Source: Nageia nagi (lineage: Eukaryota > Pinophyta). Taken from it: a stretch of DNA of 64,000 bases. Positions 25,990-38,639 of the stretch are shown here, in pieces. The DNA is taken from NCBI GenBank assembly GCA_050084985.1, contig JBITNC010000001.1:113956001-114020000 (forward strand). Direction: 5' to 3'. A program made the translations under genes and the position numbers. Numbering within the stretch: position 1 is the first letter of the stretch; the number at the start of each line of letters is the position of its first letter. A model generated the notes under the pieces. That model was not told the DNA's origin. It was given only the letters and a program-made list of their open reading frames with translations, and ran no database searches.

Positions 25990-27960
25990 ACATGATGTTC
26001 TTGACCTTAAGAGATGTTAACATGAGGTGACATTGGTTTGCTAGGAGAATGAGTTGTATTAGGTGCAGGTGTCATTTTATTGGTAGGAAAATTAATAGTT
26101 TCAACCAACATATTCTTGATTTTGAATACATTCTTGCATGTGTTACCTTACAAGGCCCACTCACAAGTGCATGTATAAGAGTCTTCACTTTAAAGGGTAA
26201 CAAAATTTTATTTTGACACATTTTTTTGACTCCTCACTTAGCATAAACCAATGACATCTTCATGAGGGACAAAATGAGAATCAGATATCATACAAGACTT
26301 TTATATTACACTCTTTGGACTCTTTTCCTTCTTGTAATTACTCTAAAATCCTAGTATCTCCAATTTATCCAAATTCATATAATATGGAAAAACTACTTCA
26401 AAAAGTGTGTAAAGTAACAAATCCATTCTTCTACCACATTTTCTTTCCTTTTGACAAAGAAATTTAGTTTTCAAAGAACATTGATATGAATCTATGGCTG
26501 AATTTTTTCTTGATTGGAATAGGGAAGTTTTCTATAGCATTTTTCCCGCATACCTACAACAGAAAATGTAGAATCAAAATCATAAATAATTGATAAGGGC
26601 AAAAATAGTAATAAACATAAATGTGTTATGAGTGTACTCATGAATTCTATCAGCATCAAACCAATTACCAATCAAGTAATCTATAAAAGCTTTCTTGTTA
26701 TGGAAATTAGTATAAAACTTAGATACAACTGCTTTCATAGATGCATCATCCTTGCATTTGGATGTTATTTCATCTAACCTTTAAAAAAATTTTCTTTCAA
26801 CCTCTTTACTTAATGTCTTCTTGTAGATATTGTTTAACTAAGCCCATTTCACATGTTAGACATGCAACAAATGCCTACAACCAAACACTTTCCTCGACAT
26901 ACATGCAATAACAACAAAAAAAAATTTGATATGAACATAAGAAAATAAGACTCATAAAATTTAGAATAACTTTTTTTCAACTTATTTTGTATATTGTTTT
27001 AAACAAAATACATTTCACACACCTGATGGCCTGGATTTCTATAGTAGCATCATTTGTAAGAAAAACATTCACATGCTAACTTTGTTAGTATTCTAGACAA
27101 TATTTTTTCAATATTTCTAGCCACTCAACTATCTCATCAATACCATTTTTGTATGTGAAAATCCATGCCATAGGTAGACCACTTTGTTGGGAATAAAATG
27201 CAAGCAATGTGTAAAATTGGTACTGCAATAATATAGAACATAGAAAAATCATCAATGCACAAAAATAAATTATGGAAAATATCAACAATAAAAAACAATT
27301 AGTAATACTTACACCATACAAATTTGTACTAAAGGTTGAATCCATTTAAATTATGTTACTATGGGATAATTCCACCATCTTATCTAACATCTATTCTATT
27401 TGAATACCAATAACAAATTTTCCAATGGCATGGTTAAGGGTTCTTATATATAAAAAACTTTTTCTTGTTGGTTTGGTACCATTGGTTTATACTAGTGGCA
27501 ATACCTTTAGCCTTTTGCACTTTTACCCTCATCAATATATTGTATATGTTTTGAACATCCCTCCTTAAAATGCAATGATCCTGAATTGTAGGTACATTTT
27601 CAAAATACTCTTGCGTAAATTGCACATTACATATTGTATCAATAGAAACACCATTTATTAGCAATGATTCAATCAAAGAACTAGTCTCGTTCGATATATG
27701 TGGGGCAAAATTGGTCCTTTCATTTTTTTTTTCTTGCATCATGCACTCCATGGTAGGGTTTTCCATCAAGTGTAATATGTTCAAATTTATTATATGTAAT
27801 AAATACAACTTCAAGTAAACTTTCAAATACCTTAACAATAAAATGACATTGACAACCCATTTTCTTAGTAAAATTCCTCTTTCATTTTGGAGGAGGTGGA
27901 TTGTCTCGCTTGTCCTTATAGTTGTAAGCACACCAATAACTACACAAAATAAAAAATTTA
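25990..27960 (-). pseudogene. MULE transposase-like pseudogene with SWIM zinc finger
   Basis: On the minus strand in order: NYKDKRDNPPPP and GCQCHFIVK (27950-27840); a 186-codon frame (27434-27994) including CNVQFTQEYFENVPTIQDH; MDSTFSTNLYG near 27340; QSGLPMAWIFTYKNGIDEIV with EWLEILKKYC near 27200-27090; CRHLLHV near 26880; a helical stretch (SKFYTNFHNKKAFIDYLIGN) near 26680; and near 26180-26130 CTCEWAL, a stop, GNTCKN. The DST motif, the C..W/LH segment and a CxC...CxH SWIM finger are the order found in MULE/FAR1-type transposases. The last SWIM His reads Asn. A homopolymer of A near 27725 marks a frameshift. Several stops make it a pseudogene. Terminal inverted repeats were not found by eye. 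Confidence 0.75.
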
Positions 27961-27994
27961 GAATCATATTACTTACTAATTCAAGATCATGCAA

Positions 27995-28900
27995 TGCACA
28001 AATTAGAAAAAAAAAATATTTTCATACATTTCATGTCTGGTTGCCTTTGATTTGTAATTACCTTTTAGACCTTTTTTTATTTTTTTCTCATAAAAAATAT
28101 GTGCACTATGCATCAATATTAGATTCTTTTCCCTTTTTTAAATAAATCAACTTACATAAAGGTATTTGTACTATTTAATTTTTGTTTACTTTCATGCATG
28201 GTATTCCTATCCAAGTAAATCGTTGCGATAAAATAGTTATTTTCCTTGGATATATTGGACAGGTAGATTAAGAATTCTATGCCATTTCAGTGTCATTATG
28301 TTTTAGTTAACTGCATAAAATAAAATATATAAGTTGCATTATAGCATAGTGTAAGGCATTCATTAGTTTCAAACTTCAAATGCCTTTAAAATGTGGATTA
28401 AAATCTTAAAGCACAAAGTTTTTTAACAAGATTCATGATACAAACATAGTTCAATGGAATTGAATGAAAATATTAGTAAATAATAACCAAAATCACATTA
28501 TTTACATACACCCAAATCATATTTTTTTTGTTAAAAAAGCTATTTTTTGATCAATCTTCAAAAAGTATGAAGTTTAGAAGGATCTTCAGAAACCTTTACA
28601 AGTGAGATAAATATAAACATAGGAGTTTCACATTATGCATTCTACAACAACCATCATTTGTGGAGTAACTACAAACTATAGCCTATCTAAAAAAATTTAA
28701 AAGAACCCTTCCTAGTCCAAAAAAACAAACACAAAAAGACTAAGTGCACAAAAATACTAAGTGCTCAAACAACTATTAGCAATACATTAAGTTCCCAAAC
28801 AACTAATAGCAATACATTAAGTAGTGCCCAAAAAACCTAACATAAAAGACTCCTACTTTTTTGTTGCATTCCCTTTCCATAATGGTGGGCTTCCTGATAG
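27995..28900. other. AT-rich DNA, no gene seen
   Basis: Low-complexity AT-rich sequence. A short near-duplicate phrase (CAAACAACTA(T/A)TAGCAATACATTAAGT) occurs twice near 28770-28820. Nothing else is supported. Confidence 0.4.
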
Positions 28901-28962
28901 GGGCATGCATTGTTGCTCCCCATAGTTGTGCTTGTAGTATTTGTTGTACATTTTTCTTAACA

Positions 28963-29202
28963 TTATTTATTTAAAGCTATATTTTCTCCAACTTCAATGT
29001 ATATTGGGCTATGAGCATCTTTTCTCATAAATGCTTTTGCTAGCACCTCATTATGGATCTTATGATGAAAATATCTTCTTACTAAAACCCTTTTTACCCT
29101 CTCCTCTTGGGTATCTACTGATGTCTCTACATTGTCAACATTTACTTCTTTGGCCTTTGGATTTCCCTCATCTTTATGATGCTTTCCCAAACATCTTTCC
29201 AA
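28963..29202 (-). pseudogene. Unrecognised hydrophilic ORF remnant
   Basis: Seventy-nine codons, charged, with MERCLGKHHKDEG and a later KAFMRKDAHSPIYIEVGEN. Upstream on the same strand (29500-29200) charged text continues in mixed frames, including CGHSKVEDCW, possibly a damaged zinc knuckle. It lies downstream of the family copy at 29864-30450 on the same strand and could be its C-terminal part. Confidence 0.3.
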
Positions 29203-29863
29203 TCTCTCTAATTTTGAATTCCTATGGAGGTGTTTATTCCTCCAAATTAATAATGTGCATCCCTTTAAATGCTCATATATCCTCTCCTTGTTCCTCTTTA
29301 TTCCTTAATTTATTATTTCTCCTTATTCTCCCTAAGAATAGATTATGTTTGTACTCTACTAAATTCTTTATTCTTCATTTTTTGGCCTCCTCTTTCTTTG
29401 TTGCATTTTCCTTTTTTTTTTCCACTTCTTTGTCAATTTGTCAATTTCCTCCTCCTTTACATTCCAACAATCCTCTACTTTGCTATGTCCACACTACTGA
29501 GAGGTTCCTTATGTAAATTCTTATCTTACAGAAGGGTTTTTTCTGCTATAATTTCTTATGTCATTATCTTAGACATCTCCCCCATTTATTTACTATGTAA
29601 TGTTGCATTCTTCTCCTCATGAATGTTTTCCCCGAAGGTTACTTTGCCTTTCCATTTTTTTGATCTTATCTCCCTTATAGTGGGCTACTTGCTCGGCTCT
29701 CCTTTCTCTTGAGTAGCTTTCTTCCCCCCTTCTTTGATTTTAATACCCTGGACAAAGAGGTGTTCTCCTCTTGCTCTGAAATTTTAACCCTAAGGTTTTT
29801 GTTCTCCCTTGTGTCAAATATATGGTCTCTAACTAAGATTCTTACCTTTGACATCCTCTTAGT

Positions 29864-30450
29864 TCAATTTGATAAGGCTCTCTCAGACACTAGTTTTATC
29901 ACTCTGCTATGAATTGGGCATAGTGTTAAATTTGCCTTAAATTTGCTTATAGATATACTCATGGAATTGAAAAAAAAGAAGGAAAAATTAACCCTATCTA
30001 TTTTAGGAAAATAAAATTGGTTTATAATACTAAAGTGATGGTCATAAAGCTTATTATACCTTCCTTCCAAAGTTATATATCTTATAAGGGTATTGGTTGC
30101 TCCTTCCAAGGCTTTGGAATGCAATTTTGCAATAGCCCCATATGAAACTGATCCAAATTGAGCCCTTGCATATATATTTGAATGAACTTGGATCTAGCTA
30201 CAAGCTTATCACCCTACCTTCCCTTCTTACTTTATTCCTACATTTGGTAAGTGGGTTTCTTGGGAAATTTTCTCTATTGAGAATATCATCTCCAAACCAT
30301 TAACATCGCAAACACCTTCATTCCAATAGTCTCCCACTTCTAGCAAGATTTTTTCATCCTCACCCCTGCATGCATTCATAAACCTATCTAATCCTCCCTC
30401 ATAAAGAAGACATCATACTTATGCATTCTGCCTAGTCTCCTCTGTTGAGT
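29864..30450 (-). pseudogene. Unnamed plant protein family, copy 1 (degenerate)
   Basis: The minus strand reads DRFMNACRGEDEK (near 30400-30360), WNEGVCDVNGLEMIFSIEKI (near 30320-30260), then, after a frame change, SKALEGATNTLIRYITLEGR and LYDHHFSIINQF (30124-30010), and FFFFNSMSISISKFKANLTL ending near IHSRVIKLV. The same arrangement (E-PW--V---IKY-TLEGR, Y--HF--LN-F, F-FL---L--SI----, HQG--KL) occurs at 34000-34640 and 63530-63855. I know of similar unnamed proteins in plant genomes but not their function. Three copies in 64 kb suggest a transposon-borne gene. Confidence 0.55.
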
Positions 30451-31261
30451 TTATCTCCCTTCTTACCAAGTCTCCACCCATTTTTGAAGCTACAAGATTT
30501 TGTTTTAGACTCAAATGTGGGTTTCTTTCCTCTCACCTCCAAAGCTCTATTTCTTTTTTTTAATGATTTGGGTGTTTGTCAGCACCTTCCTATGATTAAT
30601 CCTAAATGATGTATTTTTGGTTTCAATTAATGTATGCCATGTATCACTTCACCTCAAGTTTGTATTAACAATATTGTAATTATTATTATTAGGTATCCAT
30701 TATCATTCTATGGTCACATGTTCTACATTTCCCAATGCTTCATCTAAAGTGACATTGTTGGTACTTAATATATACTCCATTCAAAATAATTACAATGTTA
30801 GGTATCCTATTTCAATCTTGTCTATATGTAATGTTGCATTCTTCTCTTTATTCTTAACTATAAATTTTTTCCCTTATTTCATTTTGATATTATATTCTTC
30901 TAATTGTTTCCTAGCTTGCAAATTTTTCTCATTGTTCATGTAAAAGTGGTATGAATATTCTAGTGGGTACAAATATTGTAATTGGTATGATTACAACAAG
31001 CTAGCAAATTATTCATGCATAAAGAATTAAATAAATATTGCAATGGATGTTCATAATCTAGCCCAAAAATCAACATGCATGCACAAATTGAAAGAAAAAA
31101 AAAACCCACACCTCATTTTGGTAACATGCATTGTAAAAAAATTCCCATACCTGGAGATTTAGGGTTCTACATTTATGGAGGACCAAGTGATTCAATCTTC
31201 ATGCAAAAAATTAAACATGGGTTGGTATGTAGCATAGGTTGATATGTTTTAAATTTATTTT

Positions 31262-32370
31262 ATAATTCTCACTATATGACCATCATATAGTCATTATATG
31301 CCCATAATATGTTCGTTATTGATGTGAATTCAGCTGTAAAAGGAAAATAGAAATTGAAATCCAATCACAAAATATACAGAAGAAATCTGGACCAAATACT
31401 CTTCTTATTCCTGAATCCACCACCTTCTCCAAGAGAATACAATCCTTTTTAAATAGCAACAAAAAGGCTAAAAAATCAAAATGAGTCAGATTGCGCCCAA
31501 AATTTGCATGCGCATACCTCTTACATGAATTAAGCATTATCTAAAATACCAACCCTTAACTAAAAGAAAAATAAGAGTTATTAAAGCCGCAACATGCAAA
31601 AAAGCCTAAAAATCGGAAGTGCTCTTAAAAAAGCCTATTTTTAGGACCTTAGATGGATGAATCAGGTCTTAAAAATAGCATTTTTTGGGTACGGCAATTC
31701 TAGCAAACTTCCATATTCAGAAAATCTTCACGAGGCTACGGTTAAAAATTTGGAGCAAAACGACATCCGGATCAAAAGTTACGGCCTCGACAACGCATGC
31801 ATCAGTTATACACCCATAGTATAACTTCAATTTGTACTAAAATTTCAAATTTTCATAGTTCTTGCTATATGCCCATGATATAACTGCTATACACCCATAA
31901 TATTTATCATACTAAAAGTTTAAATTTTCCATAGTTCTCACTATACACCTATGATATAACTGTTATACACCCATTGATATATCTTATCCAAAATTTTCAA
32001 TTTTTTCTTATTTTTTGCTATATGCCCATGATATAATCGATTTATGCCCCTGATGTATCATGTCCAAAAATTTCAACTTTTTTCATCATTCTTATTATAC
32101 ACCCCTGATATAATTGATAGATGCCCATAGTATATCTAGGACATTCCAAAAAATTTTATAGTTCTTCCTATATGCCCATGATATATCTTGATGGAGTGTT
32201 AGAATATAGTGATGGTTGGGTGGTGGAGTTCTATGTATACCCATAATTAATGTTTTGATATACACCCATCATATATCTGAGCAAAGCGGTGGTATAGAGT
32301 GAAGGTGGTGGTAGTGTAACTGATATATGCCTAATGTGTTTTTGATATAAACCCATGATATATATATAAA
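31262..32370. repeat. Degenerate tandem array of TATATGCCCATGATATA-like units
   Basis: The phrase (C)TATATGCCCATGATATA and the variant TATACACCCAT recur about a dozen times, roughly every 70-80 bp in paired form (for example near 31270, 31293, 31866, 31888, 31926, 31963, 32022, 32097, 32167). The array is split by the solo LTR at 31320-31804; bringing the flanks together restores a unit. Confidence 0.75.
31320..31804. mobile_element. Solo LTR with GTTAT target duplication
   Basis: A 485-bp insert starts TGATG and ends CATCA (inverted ends, TG...CA) and is flanked by GTTAT at 31315-31319 and 31805-31809. It is less AT-rich than its surroundings and has no coding capacity, as expected for an LTR left after recombination between two LTRs. 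The tandem array it interrupts is continuous once the insert and one GTTAT are removed. Confidence 0.82.
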
Positions 32371-32513
32371 TTTGGTCAGAGGATAGGCTCTTCCATTTAC
32401 ATATTGCAATCTTATATAAAAATGGCTACACTTTAAAAGATCACTAATCGATCAAAGATAAAATAAAGTAAAAGGAAAATAATAAATACTAATAGACCCC
32501 TACAACCCACCAA

Positions 32514-32900
32514 CTAGTTTGCATTATGGGCTTCCATCTTAATGGCCTCTTTAGTGCCCATTTCATGTAGTATTTTATTGGATGCATTCAAGTATTGGGA
32601 CACTCCATTTGATAAGAAATGTAGGTAGGTCATGGTATTAGTCAAGGCCCTAGAGAGGTCATTCACTAGTTTCAAATTAATGATTACATCTTTGTTGATT
32701 ATTTCCTCCATCTACGGTACAAGTTCTTTGTCTCCCTTTTGTTGACTAGACTTTATATTATATATAAAATTATCATTCATCAACTTATCCTCCTATCTAG
32801 CCTTCATTTACTCTATGGAGACTTCCTCCTCTTCTAACGAGTTCTTTGAATCCACCATAATATTTTTCTTTGTTGAACACTAAAGTATGGTGGAGTAGTT
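32514..32900 (-). pseudogene. Unrecognised coding-like remnant
   Basis: A 65-codon frame (MEEIINKDVIINLKLVNDLS...) preceded in the same frame, past stops, by acidic text (DSKNSLEEEEVSIE near 32850). Composition is coding-like with a helical, Asn/Leu-rich character, but no family is recognised. It may be the tail of the unnamed family or of a transposon protein. Confidence 0.3.
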
Positions 32901-32959
32901 GTTGCATGTTTCTAGAATATTGGCCAACATTAGTAGAGTGAAGTACACTTAATTCTATT

Positions 32960-33960
32960 GCTAACTTCAAAATACTTATGAACTTATTTCTAAAAAACTT
33001 TAAATAAAAAAAAATGGAGAAGGTAACTTTTGTTGATCTGTATGTATTTGAATAACGATTATTAAGATGAATTCTAATTCAAGATCCCAATATTCTATAT
33101 AATATGGATTTTTAAGAAGTATTTTATCAAAATATGCTTATTCTATTGAAATTGTATGTCTCAAATCCTAGTTCATATTTTCTCAAATATGTAATGAAGC
33201 TTATGTACATGAGAATATTTTGTTACAAGTAGATCAATTTGATTATTCTTTCCATGTACAATATAATGCTAAATCATTTAGTAGTAAGAATGATCATAAG
33301 AAAAATATAAATGTCATTTCTATAGATACATTGATAATCATTAACTATGAAGCTTTTAATGAACAAACCTTTAGTGACAAAGAGGATCATCCTTCATGGA
33401 TAATACTACAACACCTCCTTAACATGAATTTAGTTCATTTGTTTCTACAATACATAATAATAATAATAAATATGGAATATGGTTCAAGCCTAAATTATAT
33501 TATAATTATGATATAGTTCATTGGTATTTTACAAATGGATGCAAGGAATTAAAAAGTGTATTTCAAAATGTTATAGATGAAAAAATTTATAGTTTTATTG
33601 AATTTCAAGTTAATCATATTAAGAATTTGGGTTTATTTGATGTATTTTGTTGTATGTTCTTTAAACTTAATAATATCATATCTAAAGAAAGAAATAAGGA
33701 TTAGCCAATCATATCACACTCACAAGGGAACCCAAGGAAGATAATATCCTTAATGGACTTCATACATTCAAATCACTTGATCTTAAAGATAAAATATAAA
33801 GCATCCAAGCTATGACATTATTGATAGATTTATTTAGAATTCTAAACTTGTATCTTGATATTATTATGAAATATTTCAAACAACCTATTATTTTATATTT
33901 GAATTTAATTATCTTTTATAATATTGTAGATAGCTAGAAAAGTCATCTAATGTGCTTCAC
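32960..33960. other. AT-rich DNA, no gene supported
   Basis: A plus-strand frame (33220-33516) and its neighbours read as low-complexity Asn/Ile/His-rich text. They may be a decayed retroelement fragment; nothing specific can be named. Confidence 0.35.
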
Positions 33961-33999
33961 TAGAGCTTCCACCAGTGCTAAGCACATGTTTAGGTTGAG

Positions 34000-34640
34000 T
34001 GGCTTGTTGAAGTCTATATTATCCTAGATCTTCCTCTGATGGATCACATTTTTTAAAATCATCTTCATCAACCCTTGGTGAATCGACACCTCATAACTTT
34101 TCCTTTGGATGTCCTCAATGGGTTTTTCAAGCTCAACATAAAGGAAGGTTGATATATTCATATTTAGATCATGAACATGTATAATTAGGCCAAATTTGAA
34201 GATTTTATTCTAATCTTTAGAGGTATCCATCATAATATACTAAATTATCACCCAAGAAACCTCACTCCAAGGCTTAGGCAGGGATTCACATGGAACTCTT
34301 TTTTCATAGGGTAAGGGTGAATCATTTGCCCTAAACTTGATGAGTTCCATCTTAAAACTTTGATTGTCTCTTCGAACTAGCTCCCCATATGATAGCATAC
34401 CAATAACTTGGGCTAGAAGGACTTGGTTTACCTTAAGCTTAAGCTTGAATATTTTAACCATCCCTCCATTCCAACTCATTATGAATTAGTGAGAGATCCC
34501 TTCATAATACCCATAAAATATTTCTAGAAAATCTAGGAGGCCCCCATATTCTGAAACTTTATGGACCTTAACTGACACCTCTAAACTTTCAGGCTCAAGG
34601 TGAGGCTCCACGGGCACTTCACAAGTTCTCTTTATGGCCA
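34000..34640 (-). pseudogene. Unnamed plant protein family, copy 2 (best preserved)
   Basis: From an ATG near 34640 the minus strand reads with few stops: MAIKRTCEVPVEPHLEPESL, LDFLEIFYGYYEGISH, SWNGGMVKIFKLKLKVNQVL, a long open segment (34240-34479) ending ESLPKPWSEVSWVII, then DLNMNISTFLYVELEKPIED and VSIHQGLMKMIL near 34060. About 200 codons with roughly three stops. The order of blocks matches copies 1 and 3. No known catalytic motif is visible; function unknown. Confidence 0.55.
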
Positions 34641-35149
34641 TAATAACCAAAAGATACTAAATAGAATATTTCTAAATATGTTGATCTTACATGTAGATCA
34701 ATACATAAAGCATTTAGGCTTTCCTCAATATAATTTCAAATCCATGATGATCCCATGATTATTCCCCATTACATACTTTAACCATGGTTGATAACTCTAA
34801 GGGTAGATATGGCTTTCTCATGTCCCTCCATCCTTTCCTCATTGATTGGCATGAAAGGCTAGTAATCTAGGTAATCTAACTTAGTCCCATATGTAATATG
34901 AACAACCATGATAACTTTTTGAGTACTCCTCAGAAAGTACCTCACCATTATAGCAACATCACCCGCTAATGATCTATACCCAAGACACTTATTGTTACAC
35001 CACCTCAACCTTTCCAATTCACTTTGTGGGTCTTACCTCTAATTATTCATCATAAAAAATAACTGACATAAGAGACTATACCTTTTCCTTACCATCAAAC
35101 CTTCCAATAAATCCTAGAAAGTCCTTTAACATCTAAATTTCAAAAATTT

Positions 35150-38100
35150 AAAAATGTTTCTAATAAAATTAGGATGGAGGCCACCCCCATTACCGACCTC
35201 AATCATTGAGATCCTTTCATGCCATACTTTAGAGATGATTTGGGAAATCATTCTCTTAAATTATCAAATCTATGAGATGCACTCCATCATCAACAACCTT
35301 GTCTATTAGTGTATTTTCCTCCCTAAAATTATGTTCAATGTGGAGCTCTTCGAAGCCATCTAAGGTTCTTTTAACCTCCTTAATCATATCCTCTATGTTC
35401 TAGCTTGGTGGTGATACTCCTTTGAGCTGGTTAATGATATTCAAGGGATTTCCAATCACTATCAACTTAAAAAACTTTAATTTCTTTATAGTTAAAATAC
35501 TTATAAAATCAGCCCAAGTTTCAATAAAATGGCTAGTTTGAATACCAATAGGTGTCATAATAATTAACACCAACTAACCAAGATGATTTCTCATCACTCC
35601 CCCTACTCTTTTTGGACCCAAATTCCCTTTTGAGACTCCATAAAGGGTATGGGACCATCTAGGATCTTGTAGTGGATTAACTATGGGAGGATCTAATCTT
35701 CTATCAATTCCCTAATTCTTCAAAATAGCAACTTCCCACTCATACTCCTATACATTTTTAAAAGGAATCACTTCTAAGTTATCCTTAACTAAATTGGAGA
35801 TAAGAGTGTCAAATATTAACTCTTGAGTCTCCTCTTCTTTAAATATTCTATGATTTCTCTCCTTCCATAACCCCCATATAACATGGGGTAGGCTTAAGGA
35901 CCATAACTTCCTTAATCATTGCCTCTGAAAAGGCTTTCCCATTAAATAAATAGCTCTTTGAGGTTTTGAGGATAAACCCAATCCATCTAGAAAAGGGAAA
36001 GAATATAATAAATAACTTCATAAGAAAAGTTACAATGAACCAATATGTGCTCAACATAATCCTCACTATTCTTGCAAAGAGCACATATATTTTTCATGTA
36101 GAAGTTCCTCATTTGTAGATTATCTAGAGTTAATATTTGATTCTAAGCCACAAGCCACCCAAAAAAGGTTATCTTGGGAGTGATCCCCTTCCCCAAACTC
36201 TACCCTAAAGGCCCCATTTTGTTGTGTTATTTTACAAATCTACATACTTGGTCTTAGTCATATACATTCCATGCTTATGTTGCATCCACACAATCCTATC
36301 TACTTATGGATCTCTTTTAAGAAAATTAGAATTGACGATCAAATTAAATATTTTTATATTACCAATATGATGTGGGGGAAGGCCTTAAAGCTAAAGAACT
36401 TGCCACCTCATACTATCCCCCGCAATCCTAATATAATTTAAGACTCTTTCACCATAAGCCCTTTTCACTCTTTCGGCTAAATTCCCCACTACAGGGTGTC
36501 TTTTCAAAGGAGAATCTTTAATTTAAATATCCTCATAGAATCTAACTAAAGTTCCATCCCCAATAATCCACCCTCGATGTCTTTTAAGAAAGTTAATTGA
36601 ATGATGAATGCCTACCTGAAAGCAAAGCCAATCCTTTGGGGGTTATCAAGGAAGGACACTTCCTGAAGGTACTTGGTCTCCATAATATTTTTCCACATAA
36701 TATTCTCTTTCTTGGCCAGTTTCCACCCCAAATTACCTTTTTCCATGCCACTATAGAAAGTATTTTCTTATCCTCAACCCTTTTCCATAGAAAATATCTT
36801 TGGATTTGATCTAATTTCATTTTGACTGATGTTGGGATTTTGAATATTGACATAAAATAAACTAAAAGACTCTAAAGAATATATTTAACCAATTGAGCTT
36901 TCCCATATTAGATTAAGAGCACCCCTTTCTGCCCTACTAGCTTCTTGGCAAACCTTTGAATGACAGGGTTCCATAAAGCTTCATTCATTCTACCTTTGAA
37001 CAAAGGAATTCCAAGGTAGGTATTAGTAATATCTTCTATTGCAAAATTAAAGATTCTAATAATTTTTTGTTGAACAAGACCTATAGTAATCAAGAAGTAA
37101 ATCTTACTTTTCTCAAAGTTAATATTTTTCCCTACAACTTGCTCATAACAATTAAAATACCTTTGATACTCTTTACTTCAAGTATGGAAGATCTAGTAGT
37201 GATAAGGGTATCATCAATAAATTATTGGAAGGAGATAGGGTTGCAAGTAGTTTCAACCATCCATTATACTTCTCCCAGGGATTCAACCATAATAATAAAT
37301 AAGGGGGATAGAGGGTCTTCTTTTCTTAAACCCTTAATACTTTGGAAATAACCATAGTAGCATCATTAATCAGTACAAAAAAGGACATCGAGGATATACA
37401 CTCCCAAACTAAGGCTAGCCAATATTCCCTAAAGCCAAACTTTCTTAAGATATCCATTAGGAAGCCCCACTCCACCCTATTGTAATCTTTGCTCACATCA
37501 AGTTTCAAAATCATACCCTTTGTATATGATTTATCAATAGAATGCACCACCTCATGGATTGTCATAATATCATCTAGAATTTTCCAACATTTAAGAAAGC
37601 TTCCTTGATAAGGACCTATGATAAAAGGTAGGATAACTTTAAGTCTATTTGTTAAGACCTTTTAGAGGATTTTATAGATGAAGTTGCGGAGACTAATAGG
37701 AAAAATTTTATTAAAAGACCTAGCTTGAGGGACTTTGGGGATCAAAGCAATTAAAGTAGAATTTATATATTTATGAATGAATTTAGAGATTTGGAATTTC
37801 TTCACTACCTTAATAATATCCTTACCCACAATGAACCAAAATTTTTGAAAAAAACATCCTAAAAAGCCATCTAGTCTAGGATATTTAGTGCTTCTAGCCC
37901 AAACATGACAGTCTTGCTTTCTTCATTAGAAACGTTATTGCTAAGGTAGTCATTCAAATTAATTTTCATCAAGGCCAAAATATGCTGAAGGATCTTCCTT
38001 GTAGCTCTTTGATTAGATCCACCCCGCAAACTAAGCAACTCAGAGAAGTAAGCCACTCCTTCCTCCCTTATTTTGAGGGTATTTTAAGTACTTCTGTGAT

Positions 38101-38610
38101 TAGCTCTAAAAACTTCTTTTATAGAATTATGACTCTACTTAATGGTTGATACATTGAAGAATTTAGTATTTCTATCAGCTTCCTTTATCTAGGAGATCCT
38201 AGATTTATATTTCTACGTAGTCTCTTCCTGAGGTAAGGTAGTATGCCACTGGTTAAGTAAATCCCTTTCCTTAGACCTAATATTCTTATAGAATTCTTGG
38301 GTCCTAGCTTTCTCTTCTACCACCAAAATTTGCTCTTGAATAACCCTTTTCCTTAAAGCCACATGACCAAAGGTATTTTTATTCCAAACTTTTAAATTAC
38401 CTTTAATGAACCGAATTTCTTTTGCCACTTAAGAAAGAAGGCTCCCTAAAAAAGCTTGAGCCCACCACACCTTAACATTTCCTTCTAGATCCTCATGTGA
38501 TAGCTAAATTTTCTCAAATTTGAAGGGAGGAAAGAACATTCTTATTTGTTCTTGCACTTCCCAAACTAGGGGGTTGTGGTCAAAACCCATTTTGGGATAG
38601 GCTTTAAGGG
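35150..38610 (-). mobile_element. 5'-truncated L1-type LINE with RNase H, decayed
   Basis: On the minus strand: the end of the endonuclease domain (DHNPLVWEVQEQ near 38580); a linker (KEIRFIKGNLKVWNKNTFGH, 38428-38360); RT with MILKLDVSKDYNRVEWGFL (37510-37450), DPLSPLFIIM near 37310 and the catalytic FIDDT near 37220-37210; YLGIPLFKGRMNEALWNPVI (37025-36965); FKIPTSVKMKLDQIQRYFLW (36850-36790); a zinc segment CALCKN...HILVHC near 36080-36030; and an RNase H-like tail (GGVMRNHLG, FIETWADFISI, VIGNPLNIINQLKG) at 35610-35420. Plant L1 elements have this layout. Stops and frameshifts are frequent. The 3' end is not sharply defined. Confidence 0.85.
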
Positions 38611-38639
38611 TTTAATATCTTTATAGAGTGGGCAAGATA

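Larger units (their letters stand above)
21620..25990. other. AT-rich intergenic DNA with small tandem repeats
   Basis: No gene is supported apart from one unassigned frame at 21988-22254 and two tandem arrays, listed separately. Short frames (for example 22495-22761 minus, 23262-23474 plus) have no recognisable motif. Confidence 0.4.

Noticed and set aside
27843-28145. Plus-strand 100-codon ORF
   Set aside because: Overlaps the N-terminal part of the minus-strand MULE pseudogene and is hydrophobic only as its complement.
29031-29622. Plus-strand ORFs of 161 and 117 codons, Leu/Phe-rich, resembling membrane proteins
   Set aside because: CT-rich complement of charged minus-strand coding-like text; hydrophobicity is an artefact of strand composition.
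31250-32370. Possible CRISPR-like array of spaced short repeats
   Set aside because: Plant context, repeats degenerate and unevenly spaced, no associated genes.
34033-34640. Copy 2 of the unnamed family as the 3' end of the neighbouring LINE
   Set aside because: The LINE RNase H tail ends near 35420-35150 and the text here matches the family copies at 30 kb and 63.6 kb instead.
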